Below, one piece after another: positions 15,683-24,630 of a stretch of 51,784 bases of DNA. Under the pieces are notes generated by a model that searched no databases, was not told where the DNA came from, and was given only the letters and a program-made list of their open reading frames with translations. The DNA comes from Pseudoalteromonas prydzensis (GTDB lineage Bacteria; Pseudomonadota; Gammaproteobacteria; Enterobacterales; Alteromonadaceae): positions 1 through 51,784 of the forward strand of contig NZ_BDDT01000020.1 in assembly GCF_001661495.1 (NCBI RefSeq). The letters run 5' to 3'. A program made the position numbers and the translations under genes. Each line of letters opens with the position of its first letter. The first letter of the stretch is position 1.

Positions 15683-16772
15683 GCATTACCTCGCTAATTA
15701 ACTGATGATATTCACTTGCTATATTGCTTTCTGAAAAGTTTTGAGAACGTTTAATTAACTGTTCAGGCGTGACTAGCGGGCTATTAACTTCCGCTGCAAT
15801 GGCTTTTGCAAACGCTTGGTAATCACCAACATCAACGAGTCGCCCATAAACACCACCTTCGAGTATTTCTCCAGGACCATAATTGCAATTTGTTGCCACA
15901 ACCGGTAAACCGAATGACATTGCTTCAACAATCACATTACCGAACCCTTCCCAGGCGGAGGAAAGGACAAAAATATCTGCTGCTTTATAATAATCCTCAA
16001 CACAATCGCTATAACCAACAAAGGTTATGTGCTCAGCAACTTTTAATTTTTCAGCAAGCGCATATACTTTTTCATATTCAGCATTGCAAAAAACCCCACC
16101 GACAATAGTCAGCTTTGCCTCATGGGTTTTTCGCAAATAGAACAGTGCGTTAACTAAGGTCTTGTAATCTTTTTGCGCGGTAATACGCCCTACTGCCAAC
16201 AAGTTGATTAACGGCCGCGCATCCTTTTGTATTTGTGGTTCTGACTTATTGAACCTTACGGGGTTATAAATTGTAGTGATATTTCTATTATGACCGAGTA
16301 AGTCACCCACTTGCTTACTTAAGCCTTGGGAGACACAGATAACATGATCTGCATATCGGTAGATATAGGAAACATAGAAATTAAGTAGTCGTTTTTTAAG
16401 TTTACTTTTATCTTGCCAATGCTCGGTCAAAGAAGCATGTTCGCTAACAATTACTTTAGTATTAGAAAAAGATATTAATTGCGATAACACACACGCAGCA
16501 TTAGTATCTGTGTAAGCTGAAATAATAAGATCTGGTTTTGTTTTACGAATATACTTTGCTAGCTTAAAAACTGAAAATAAGGTTCTAGATACAGCAAGAT
16601 TGACAACTTCAAAACCTAAGTTTTTCGCAGTTATAACATTTTGACCATTCAGATTATCAATAACAAAGATAACCTCACAGCCATATGTTTTTTTTAACAC
16701 TTTAGCAACCGATAAAAAAACCTGTTCAGCACCGCCAAAGCCTAATCGAGAAATTCTAAATACAACTTTCAA
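15675..16772 (-). CDS. GT4-family glycosyltransferase
   Basis: 365 residues with a GT-B fold. The N-terminus MKVVFRISRLGFGGAEQVF is typical of this family. The donor domain shows LLAVGRITAQKDYKTLVNAL, FVGYSDCVEDYYKAADIFVLSS and EGFGNVIVEAMSFGLPVVA, then GPGEIL. It is translationally coupled at both ends: its ATG overlaps the GT2 stop by 4 bp and its stop overlaps the acetyltransferase start by 8 bp. The sugar is not predictable. Confidence 0.9.
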   Translation of the reverse strand: MKVVFRISRLGFGGAEQVFLSVAKVLKKTYGCEVIFVIDNLNGQNVITAKNLGFEVVNLAVSRTLFSVFKLAKYIRKTKPDLIISAYTDTNAACVLSQLISFSNTKVIVSEHASLTEHWQDKSKLKKRLLNFYVSYIYRYADHVICVSQGLSKQVGDLLGHNRNITTIYNPVRFNKSEPQIQKDARPLINLLAVGRITAQKDYKTLVNALFYLRKTHEAKLTIVGGVFCNAEYEKVYALAEKLKVAEHITFVGYSDCVEDYYKAADIFVLSSAWEGFGNVIVEAMSFGLPVVATNCNYGPGEILEGGVYGRLVDVGDYQAFAKAIAAEVNSPLVTPEQLIKRSQNFSESNIASEYHQLISEVMHG

Positions 16773-17698
16773 CTTAAGCCCTTAATATATTTTAGTGAAT
16801 CATAAAGTCTAGACGAAAGTAATATCATCTTTTTTCTATATGATATTTTCTCGTCAAAAAGATACCTTATGAATAATAATAAAAAATCCATCTTTAATCT
16901 AAACCCTGGCTTTTTGCCTTCTGAACAGCGATATAATATGTATGCCAGGTTAATTCTTAAATAATCTAGATACCTCAAGTTTCCGCTCGGCAGTGAATTG
17001 TAGAATAACAACAAGTTATCGAAGTAATCAGGTTTAACATTTAATGTTGCACCCTCTGCGTTTATTCTGTATCCATATAAAGCTTTATCAATTTGGTATA
17101 CATTTTCCACTTTTTGATATATTTTGCTCAACGCCATCAAGTCTTCACAAAACCTAACGCCTTTCGGGAATACGTCTCCACTAACTAAACTAGATTTGAA
17201 TACTCTTATTGTTGGATACCATACTGATCTAGAATATATATCATCAATGGCATCGCCAATTTTTGTCATACCAAAGTGATTATGTACAAAATTTGGTTTT
17301 TTGTTATTAAGCTCCTGTTCTTCTATAAAGGAGCAAAATCCAAACTCAATTATTTCAGGTTCTTTATTATCAATAACTTTTATAATTTCGCTTAGGTAGT
17401 TATCTAGGAGAAGATCATCAGCATCAAGAAAAGAAATATAACCACCAGTGCATCGCTTTATTGCATTATTTCTAGCAACACTCACGCCTTGATTATCTTG
17501 AGAGTACACTCGTATATATGAAGGGTTATTAATTTCAGACAAAGTACTATTAATAACATCCAAACTAGAATCAGAGGAGCCATCATTTATAATAATTAAC
17601 TCAACACCAGCTTGGTATTGGTTAAAAAATGAAAAAATGGCATCTGCAATATACTTCTCAGTATTATAAACAGGTACTATTATAGAAAGCTTAGTCAT
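16769..17698 (-). CDS. GT2-family glycosyltransferase
   Basis: 309 residues from ATG 17698. That start lies just past the flippase TGA stop, and the GT-A fold opens normally there with KLSIIVPVYNTEKYI. An upstream ATG (17815) would add 39 residues out of the flippase gene and is rejected. Motifs are IIINDGSSDSS (nucleotide binding), NQGVSVARNNAI and FLDADD (metal-binding DXD). The C-terminal third is basic and may associate with the membrane. Confidence 0.9.
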   Translation of the reverse strand: MTKLSIIVPVYNTEKYIADAIFSFFNQYQAGVELIIINDGSSDSSLDVINSTLSEINNPSYIRVYSQDNQGVSVARNNAIKRCTGGYISFLDADDLLLDNYLSEIIKVIDNKEPEIIEFGFCSFIEEQELNNKKPNFVHNHFGMTKIGDAIDDIYSRSVWYPTIRVFKSSLVSGDVFPKGVRFCEDLMALSKIYQKVENVYQIDKALYGYRINAEGATLNVKPDYFDNLLLFYNSLPSGNLRYLDYLRINLAYILYRCSEGKKPGFRLKMDFLLLFIRYLFDEKISYRKKMILLSSRLYDSLKYIKGLS

Positions 17699-17699
17699 A

Positions 17700-19022
17700 T
17701 CACCGACAACCCACAGTGTAAGATATTGATTTAAAATTAAGTAACGGATTAAAAAAGAAATAGCCGACGGCTTTTGAACCGGTATAAAACATGGCTCGTG
17801 TTTTCTTAAAGGCACTGTAGATCAGAAAATCTGCTATAAAGTAAGACAATAAAGATACGTATGCCGCACCTATCAAACCAAATTGCGGGATCAATAAGTA
17901 GTTCAATGACAAACTTAACCCAGCAACAACCAATGATTTGATAAATTCATATTTGCCAAGCCCATCCAAAATCAGAATGCGCGAGTAAAGAGCCGCAGGA
18001 AAAATAAACACCCACTTCCAAGCGAGAATGGCTAGTACGTCGCCAGCGCCTAAAAATTTATCACCGTATAGTAAAGCAATTATTTGATCGGCAAATACAC
18101 AACAAAATAATGCAATAACAAATGCCATGCTAAACAGCAATGCTACAAGCCCTTGTATAAACTGGTCTTGATCTTCATCGTTATTGGTTTTTTTATTAGA
18201 CAGCGATACGTAAAAGGTCATGGTAATAATATGACCAATAAACACAAACTGAGTGATAAGGCGTCCAGCAGCACTATAGATACCAACATCTTTTTCTGTC
18301 ATCAGCATTGAGATCAACAAAATATCGGCTTGCATAAATAACGGGAATAAAATGGATGAACCAATCAAAGGCAACGCTTCAACTAGCAATTTTTTAGCGA
18401 GTTTAGCGTCAAAACCAAACACAAATTTATGCTTGGTTGATTTTATGAAGTGGTATAACAAAATCACAAATTGTAAAAATGCCTGCAATGGAATGAAAAA
18501 CACAACAAACTGGTACTGAAATTCAAAATACAGTGCAATACATAAATACAACAGCGCGCATAAACGTGAAATAAGTGCTGAGTACGCTATTTTTTTAGGG
18601 TCATTAATTGCCTGAAAATACAGTTTAAAAACAGTTGCCCTAGAGAAGTAAGTGGTTAGAAAAACCGCCAGGCAAATAATTAACAAAGTAGCATCAATAG
18701 CCCCATCACTGATCAGGTATAAGCATAATAAAACAACACCACCGTGAAGTAATGAACCAATCATCTGCACGATTAGTACCGTCGTTATATAACCATAGTG
18801 GTCTGGCTTTTTGGCTAAATCTCTCACCACAATATGATCTAAGCCTAACACCACCATAAACATCGCAACCGCAGAAATCGCCTGAATCATACTGAGTTTG
18901 CCCAAGTTTTCTGGGCCAAATATTCTTGCAACTACAACAACGGTAAACAAACCAAAAATGATAGTGGTTAGGTTCTCAACTGAATACCAGGCTGCTTTTT
19001 TTAAATTATAAAGCTTAGACAT
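17700..19022 (-). CDS. Wzx-type oligosaccharide flippase
   Basis: 440 residues, almost wholly hydrophobic with about 12-14 membrane helices. The start has the family signature YSVENLTTIIFGLFTVVVVARIFGPENLGKLSMI. It moves undecaprenyl-linked repeat units across the inner membrane. It overlaps the polymerase gene by 8 bp, and Wzx beside Wzy defines a Wzx/Wzy-dependent pathway. It is equivalent to VpsE in the V. cholerae locus. Confidence 0.92.
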   Translation of the reverse strand: MSKLYNLKKAAWYSVENLTTIIFGLFTVVVVARIFGPENLGKLSMIQAISAVAMFMVVLGLDHIVVRDLAKKPDHYGYITTVLIVQMIGSLLHGGVVLLCLYLISDGAIDATLLIICLAVFLTTYFSRATVFKLYFQAINDPKKIAYSALISRLCALLYLCIALYFEFQYQFVVFFIPLQAFLQFVILLYHFIKSTKHKFVFGFDAKLAKKLLVEALPLIGSSILFPLFMQADILLISMLMTEKDVGIYSAAGRLITQFVFIGHIITMTFYVSLSNKKTNNDEDQDQFIQGLVALLFSMAFVIALFCCVFADQIIALLYGDKFLGAGDVLAILAWKWVFIFPAALYSRILILDGLGKYEFIKSLVVAGLSLSLNYLLIPQFGLIGAAYVSLLSYFIADFLIYSAFKKTRAMFYTGSKAVGYFFFNPLLNFKSISYTVGCR

Positions 19023-20235
19023 TCATACCACCTTGCTTATTTTGGTATAAAGAGAATGTTAAACATGAGGTTAAAATGACTACAAACCACAATACGTTGG
19101 TAGAGAGCAAATAAGTGCTTTCACTGATGTTATGGCAAAAAGCAAAGAAGAAAAATGCGAACAGCGGTTTAAAGTACGGACTTTTTTTATGACTAATTAG
19201 ATCTTGAAATACACTTAAGATAAAGAATAGAAAAATGAAAAAGCCAACCAGCCCCAGTGAAACTAGAATATCAATATAACCACCATCAGAAGCCGCTAAA
19301 CTCTCAACCCACAGCGGGTTGTAGCGGAATAAATCTGTGTAGTAAATTTCTGAAAAGTCTCCTTTTCCCCACACCGAATTAAAACCAAAACCAACGAGAA
19401 TATCGTTTTCAGCATGCAGTAACATGGTTAACCAAAGCATACCTCGGCCCGTCATAAACTCTTCATCAAGGTTGTAATAAAGGTAATCCAAGATCTCATT
19501 ATGAAAACTAACGGAATAACTAAACAAAGCAATCACCATAACCACAGTGAGCAACTTTACTTTAAAGTTAAACAATTTATCTTTTATATTAAATGTAGAA
19601 ACATAAAGAAATGAACTCAGAAAAACCGAAATAACAAATAGCGACATCGAGGTTTTTGATAACGAAGCAACCAAAACAGTCATCGAGATACACATAAAGA
19701 ATAATGAGTCTTTACTGTTCCCCCTTTGGTAATCGAAATAAAGTATGATTGAGCATAAAGCCATAATTAAACCTAAGTTGTTCTTATGGTTATAAAACCC
19801 GGTCATACCCGCGGATGAAAATGCATTCGATGTAAATAAGGTTGAATATAAGACATTGATAATAATCGTGATTATCGCTGCATATTTTAATAACTTAAAA
19901 ATTGTTTTAAGCGAATATGTATTAGCAATTAATAGACAAGTAAGAAATAACATACATTGGATCAACGACTCTTCAATACTTGCCCATTGCCAATTAGACC
20001 ATGCAGCACTGAGCAGACACCAGCTTAGCACCATAATCATTGGCAATGATTTACTTAATCGATAAACAATACTGCTGAGGTTTTTGAGATTGAATAACAG
20101 CAGCGCGACAAAATTAAGGAACAATACTTTCCGATCAAACAGGTTGTTACCCAACAACAAGAAAGTCATTGATATAAGTAACATTATTTTAAGGAAAAAC
20201 GGCTGATTAATTCCGCCACGAATGATTAGTTTCAT
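19015..20235 (-). CDS. Wzy-type polymerase / O-antigen ligase-family membrane protein
   Basis: 406 residues from ATG 20235; a GTG at 20244 is the alternative. There are about 10-11 membrane helices with a large loop near residues 255-320 containing GRGMLWLTMLLHAENDILVGFG, and a short second loop with ASDGGYIDILVSLGLVGF. These are typical of the Wzy_C region (PF04932). Next to the flippase, the most likely role is polymerisation of repeat units in the periplasm. The ribosome binding site is weak. Confidence 0.85.
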   Translation of the reverse strand: MKLIIRGGINQPFFLKIMLLISMTFLLLGNNLFDRKVLFLNFVALLLFNLKNLSSIVYRLSKSLPMIMVLSWCLLSAAWSNWQWASIEESLIQCMLFLTCLLIANTYSLKTIFKLLKYAAIITIIINVLYSTLFTSNAFSSAGMTGFYNHKNNLGLIMALCSIILYFDYQRGNSKDSLFFMCISMTVLVASLSKTSMSLFVISVFLSSFLYVSTFNIKDKLFNFKVKLLTVVMVIALFSYSVSFHNEILDYLYYNLDEEFMTGRGMLWLTMLLHAENDILVGFGFNSVWGKGDFSEIYYTDLFRYNPLWVESLAASDGGYIDILVSLGLVGFFIFLFFILSVFQDLISHKKSPYFKPLFAFFFFAFCHNISESTYLLSTNVLWFVVILTSCLTFSLYQNKQGGMNV

Positions 20236-20283
20236 TATTGGCACGCAAAGTTTGAGCTAATCACCACTGTTAAGTGCCACATA

Positions 20284-21522
20284 TTAAATAACACCACGCG
20301 TATCAATAACCGCTTTACTAGCAAATAGTGCTTTATCTACAGCCTTAAACTGCTTGTGATCCACCAGCACCACAAATATATTTGCAATTTCTAATGCTCT
20401 TTCTAGAGTGATAAGCTCCACATTTTTTTCTACTAGCGAGCCAGGTAAAGATGTAATGTTTGGCTCGATCGCTAATATTTGCCCCACATTTTTTGCAGAT
20501 AACTCTTCAACAATTTGTAATGCTGGGCTTTCTCTTAAATCATCGATGTCAGCTTTAAATGTTAATCCCAAGCAAGCTATAACAGGTCGTTTAAACTGAT
20601 CAGCCACTTGCTCAACTTGGTTAATTACATAAAATGGTTTTGCATCATTGGTAAGTCTAGCTTGGCGAATAATTTTTGCTTCATCAGGGCAACTATCAAC
20701 AATAAACCAAGGATCTACCGCGATACAGTGACCACCTACGCCAGGGCCTGGACTGAGTATATTTACACGAGGGTGACGATTTGCTAAACGGATCAGCTCC
20801 CATACGTTTATTTTCAATTTGTCACAGATAATGCTCAACTCGTTAGCGAAGGCAATATTAACATCACGAAAAGAGTTTTCCGTTAACTTGGCCATCTCAG
20901 CAGTACGCGCGTTAGTAATAATACACTCGCCACGCACGAACGTTTGATACAACTTTACTGCCTTTTCGCTACAGGCTTTTGAAATACCACCAATTACGCG
21001 GTCATTCGATACTAACTCCTGAAGTACATAGCCCGGTAAAACCCGCTCAGGACAATGGGCAATTTTAATATCAGCCGAATCACCAACATCTTGTGGATAG
21101 CTTAGATCTGGACGTGCTTCTTTCAACCATCCAGCAAGTTTCTCAGTTGCACCAACCGGAGAGGTTGACTCAAGAATAACTAAGTTACCTTGCTCAATAA
21201 CAGGTGCAATGGCGTGTGCCGCGGCTTCTATATAAGAAAGGTCTGGCGCATTGCCTTCCTTAAAGGGCGTTGGCACTGCAATCATAAATACATCTGCAGC
21301 TTCAGGTTGAGTTGTTGCTCGTAAGTTTCCAGTAGTTACAACGCTGCGAACAACAATATCTAAATCTGGCTCTACGATATGAATTTTACCTTCATTGATC
21401 GTATCAACTGCTTTTTGATTAACATCAACGCCAATCACTGTCATACCGCGTGATGCAATTACTGCGGCTGTTGGTAAGCCGATATAACCTAAACCAATTA
21501 CCGAGACTGTTTTAATTTCCAT
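20284..21522 (-). CDS. wecC: UDP-N-acetyl-D-mannosamine dehydrogenase
   Basis: 412 residues. It oxidises UDP-ManNAc to UDP-ManNAcA with NAD in the cytoplasm. Similarity to E. coli WecC runs along the whole length: VIGLGYIGLPTAAVIASRG (NAD site), VEPDLD, AVPTPFKEGNAPDLSYIE, LESTSPVGATEKLA, AHCPERVLPG, LTENSFRDVNIAFANEL and the catalytic cysteine in GPGVGGHCIAVDPWF. It follows wecB by 25 bp. VpsB is the vps counterpart. It implies an acidic exopolysaccharide, relevant to the two uronate-type lyases nearby. Confidence 0.93.
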   Translation of the reverse strand: MEIKTVSVIGLGYIGLPTAAVIASRGMTVIGVDVNQKAVDTINEGKIHIVEPDLDIVVRSVVTTGNLRATTQPEAADVFMIAVPTPFKEGNAPDLSYIEAAAHAIAPVIEQGNLVILESTSPVGATEKLAGWLKEARPDLSYPQDVGDSADIKIAHCPERVLPGYVLQELVSNDRVIGGISKACSEKAVKLYQTFVRGECIITNARTAEMAKLTENSFRDVNIAFANELSIICDKLKINVWELIRLANRHPRVNILSPGPGVGGHCIAVDPWFIVDSCPDEAKIIRQARLTNDAKPFYVINQVEQVADQFKRPVIACLGLTFKADIDDLRESPALQIVEELSAKNVGQILAIEPNITSLPGSLVEKNVELITLERALEIANIFVVLVDHKQFKAVDKALFASKAVIDTRGVI

Positions 21523-21547
21523 CTGAAAATCCTTTTAACTCAAAAAA

Positions 21548-22681
21548 CTATTTGCTTAATGTGCTGGCTAATTTTGCAATAATCCGCTGGCACGCTTTAC
21601 CATCCCCATAAGGGTTATGCGCTCTGCTCATTCGTTCATATTCAGCTTGATTAGTGAGTAAGTTCGACACTTCTTGAACAATTCGCTTAGTATCGGTGCC
21701 CACTAATTTAACGGTACCTGCGGCTACCGCCTCTGGCCGCTCTGTAGTATCGCGCATTACTAATACTGGCTTGCCTAAACTCGGCGCCTCTTCTTGAACA
21801 CCGCCTGAGTCGGTCACAATAATATGTGCTTGGGTCATTAAATAAACGAACGGCAAATATTCTTGTGGCTCAACCAAAAAGACATTTTCAATATTTTTGA
21901 GGATACGGTTGACTGGTTCACGAACATTTGGATTTAAATGCATCGGATATAAGACTTGTACATCGGGGTGAGCTTCAGCAATTTCAGCTAGCGCCTTACA
22001 AATTCGCTCAAAACCACCGCCAAAACTCTCTCTACGGTGACCGGTGACTAAGATAAGCTTTTTACTGCTATCTAATTGTGGGAATTTTGCTTGAAGAGTA
22101 TTAATTAAGTCCTTATCAGACTTCACTTTCTCCACCACTTGTAGCAATGCATCTATCACCGTATTACCCGTTACAACAATGTCATCTGGCGCAACCGACT
22201 CAATGATTAAGTTCTCCTGGGAAGTTTGTGTTGGCGCAAAATGCAAACGGGCAATTGCACCGGTCAACTTGCGGTTACCCTCTTCCGGCCAAGGCGAACT
22301 TAAATCCCCCGTGCGTAACCCAGCTTCCACATGTCCAACGGGTATTTGCTGATAAAACGCAGCTAAACTAGTAGATAATGTGGTACTTGTGTCACCGTGA
22401 ACCAGTACCATATCTGGCTTAAATTCTTCTAATACACCCTTTAAGCCCAACAAAATATTCGTTGTTACATCATAGAGACTTTGGCCTGGTTTCATGATGT
22501 TCAAATCAAAATCAGGTTCTATTTCAAATAAATCAAGAACTTGATCAAGCATCTCTCGGTGTTGAGCGGTCACACATACTTTAGCTTCAAACCCAGGAGC
22601 TTGCGCAAGTGCTTTGACTAAAGGTGCCATTTTGATTGCTTCTGGGCGAGTGCCAAAAACACTTAATATTTTAATATTCAT
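21548..22681 (-). CDS. wecB: UDP-N-acetylglucosamine 2-epimerase
   Basis: 377 residues from ATG 22681 (E. coli WecB has 376). It interconverts UDP-GlcNAc and UDP-ManNAc. Seen are the opening LSVFGTRPEAIKMAPLVKAL, VHGDTSTTLS, GHVEAGLRTGDLSSPWPEE, TGHRRESFGGG and TDSGGVQEEAPSLGKPVLVMRDTTERPE. The ATG is 4 bases past the galU stop, with AAAGAAG upstream inside galU. The longer reading frame from 22738 lies within galU and is not used. VpsA is the vps counterpart. Confidence 0.95.
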   Translation of the reverse strand: MNIKILSVFGTRPEAIKMAPLVKALAQAPGFEAKVCVTAQHREMLDQVLDLFEIEPDFDLNIMKPGQSLYDVTTNILLGLKGVLEEFKPDMVLVHGDTSTTLSTSLAAFYQQIPVGHVEAGLRTGDLSSPWPEEGNRKLTGAIARLHFAPTQTSQENLIIESVAPDDIVVTGNTVIDALLQVVEKVKSDKDLINTLQAKFPQLDSSKKLILVTGHRRESFGGGFERICKALAEIAEAHPDVQVLYPMHLNPNVREPVNRILKNIENVFLVEPQEYLPFVYLMTQAHIIVTDSGGVQEEAPSLGKPVLVMRDTTERPEAVAAGTVKLVGTDTKRIVQEVSNLLTNQAEYERMSRAHNPYGDGKACQRIIAKLASTLSK

Positions 22682-22685
22682 CAGA

Positions 22686-23621
22686 TTAAGCTTCTTTAAT
22701 TGAGTGTTTGGTTTGTTGCTGAGCCTCATTAATAGCAATCAGGCTGTGTAACGCGGCAGTAAAATCTTTTCCTAAACTATTACACCTCATTGCATACTCT
22801 ACATTTGCCAGCATATAGCCTAACTTTGAACCGCAATCATGAGATTTTCCTCGCAGGTGGTAGGCTTCAATGGTTTCGAGTAATTGTAATTGGTGGAGAG
22901 AATCGGTAAGTTGAATTTCCCCACCGGCGCCAGGTGGAGTAAATTCAAGTAAATCCCAAATAGCAGATGACAATACATAGCGCCCAGTTATGGCTAAGTT
23001 ACTTGGAGCACTCTCTATAGCTGGCTTTTCAACCATATTAGTGATCTCAACACTATCACCTGCATTTAATTTCTGGTTATTAATATCAACAATGCCGTAT
23101 TGATTTACTTGTTCAGCTGCGACCGGTTCAACCATAATCTGACTAATGCCGCTCTCTTCAAAGCGCGCTATCATTTGTGACAAGTTATCTTTAGCTAGGT
23201 TACAGCTGTATTGATCGATAATGACATCAGGCAGCAACACCGCAAAAGGTTGATCGCCAACAATAGGTCTAGCACATAAAATCGCATGGCCAAGTCCTAA
23301 TGGTTTTGATTGTCTAACCGATATAACCGTCACGCCTTTAGGAACAATTGCACGCACTTCTTCTAATAAGCTGCGCTTTACACGTGCTTCTAGCGTTGCT
23401 TCTAATTCAAAGCTGGTATCAAAATGGTTTTCAATCGAATTTTTTGAAGAATGGGTGACCAGAACAATTTCTTTAATGCCCGAGCGAACAGCTTCTTGCA
23501 CCACATACTGAATTAGTGGTTTATCAACAAGTGGTAACATTTCTTTTGGAATTGCTTTTGTTGCTGGCAACATACGAGTTCCCAGTCCTGCAACTGGCAG
23601 TACAGCTTTTTGTAATTTCAT
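22686..23621 (-). CDS. galU: UTP-glucose-1-phosphate uridylyltransferase
   Basis: 311 residues. It makes UDP-glucose from UTP and glucose-1-phosphate. Family motifs are AVLPVAGLGTRMLPATKAIPKEMLP, KPLIQYVVQEA, HSSKNSIENHFD, QSKPLGLGHAI, VLLPDVIID, VEKP and GGEIQLTDSL. It is the first gene of the polysaccharide operon, preceded by AAAGGGAC. Its presence suggests that glucose, or a sugar derived from UDP-Glc, is part of the repeat. It could also be the cell's only galU. Confidence 0.93.
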   Translation of the reverse strand: MKLQKAVLPVAGLGTRMLPATKAIPKEMLPLVDKPLIQYVVQEAVRSGIKEIVLVTHSSKNSIENHFDTSFELEATLEARVKRSLLEEVRAIVPKGVTVISVRQSKPLGLGHAILCARPIVGDQPFAVLLPDVIIDQYSCNLAKDNLSQMIARFEESGISQIMVEPVAAEQVNQYGIVDINNQKLNAGDSVEITNMVEKPAIESAPSNLAITGRYVLSSAIWDLLEFTPPGAGGEIQLTDSLHQLQLLETIEAYHLRGKSHDCGSKLGYMLANVEYAMRCNSLGKDFTAALHSLIAINEAQQQTKHSIKEA

Positions 23622-23949
23622 AACGTCCCTTTCATTACAGTTAGATTTTTTTGGTACTCAAACCCAAGAAAACACGAACTTCCATATCGCATTTGTTTAA
23701 CTATGAAGCATCTACTCAACAATCATACTCAATAAAAGCCAAATATCAACCCTTTTTACTAGCCCTTTATAATTACAATTTTGTTTCAAATTGTTATTGC
23801 AGGATAAATATAATCAATAAGAATGTTGTATTTTGCTTTTAATCCTTTATTCTTTGTTGATAACGTTCAAAAAATCTTCAGTGTAAAAGTGACGTGAAGC
23901 ACTTATGATCATAATAAAAACAGCAACGTACCTTGTTCGTTGACGATAA
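23622..23949. other. Divergent intergenic region between galU and lapG-like operons
   Basis: 328 AT-rich bp. It must carry the promoters for the leftward polysaccharide operon and the rightward lapG-lapD operon. A 12-bp palindrome TTATGATCATAA lies at 23903-23914, 36 bp before the lapG-like ATG. A TTGATA (23868-23873) could be a -35 for the rightward promoter, but no convincing -10 sits at the right distance. I see no JUMPstart/ops element for RfaH. Confidence 0.5.
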
Positions 23950-24615
23950 ATGAAGGGATATATATATATATCGCTAATCGTCTCTTGCTGCGCATTTGCC
24001 ACCAATGAGATAACTAGCAAGTTACTTTCAACTGAAGCATTAGCGGAAATTGAGCGTACATATTCACAATCAGCTGTTGAGCGAATTAATAAATGGCTCG
24101 ATTTTTTAAAACGTTCGAAACATCAATCACAATGGCAAAAAGTCGCTCTCGTGAATGATTTTTTTAATCAGACTATCGCCTATCAAACTGATAGTCAGTT
24201 ATGGGGCAAGGAAGATTATTGGGCCACGCCAATCGAGACATTGGCGCAAGGTGCTGGAGATTGCGAAGATTTTGCCATTGCAAAATATTTTAGTTTGTTA
24301 GCTTTAGGGGTAACAGAAGACAAAATAAGATTAACCTATGTACGCCAATTAAATGTCAACGAGCCGCATATGGTGATTAGTTACTTAGAAGCACCTAATG
24401 ACGTACCATTTATTTTAGACAACTTTAACACTGAGTTACTACCGGCAACAATGCGAACCGATATCAAGCCTATTTATAGTTTTAATGGCCAAGGTTTATG
24501 GCTGGCAAAAGCGAAAGGGCTGGGTAAAAAGCTCAATAACAATAAAGGTTTTAGCAATTGGAATATGATGTTAGAACGAATTGAACATCATCACGTTACC
24601 AATGCAAGCGAGTAA
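23950..24615 (+). CDS. LapG-like periplasmic transglutaminase-type cysteine protease (BTLCP)
   Basis: 221 residues with an N-terminal export signal (about 3-18). The papain-like triad is visible: Cys105 in GAGDCEDFAIAKY, His140 in EPHMVISYL and Asp157 in FILDNFN. The flanking Asp104 and Glu106 match the calcium-binding residues described for LapG. LapG cleaves the N-terminal anchor of large surface adhesins such as LapA when LapD does not hold it. The lapD-like gene follows after 15 bp. No adhesin is encoded in this window. Confidence 0.9.
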   Translation: MKGYIYISLIVSCCAFATNEITSKLLSTEALAEIERTYSQSAVERINKWLDFLKRSKHQSQWQKVALVNDFFNQTIAYQTDSQLWGKEDYWATPIETLAQGAGDCEDFAIAKYFSLLALGVTEDKIRLTYVRQLNVNEPHMVISYLEAPNDVPFILDNFNTELLPATMRTDIKPIYSFNGQGLWLAKAKGLGKKLNNNKGFSNWNMMLERIEHHHVTNASE

Positions 24616-24630
24616 TTTAAAGGATTAAAC

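Noticed and set aside
4196..23621. Interpretation as an LPS O-antigen locus
   Set aside because: The OPX protein, outer-membrane barrel, tyrosine kinase, phosphatase and lyases point to an exported polysaccharide. No Wzz-only regulator or heptose/core genes are present.
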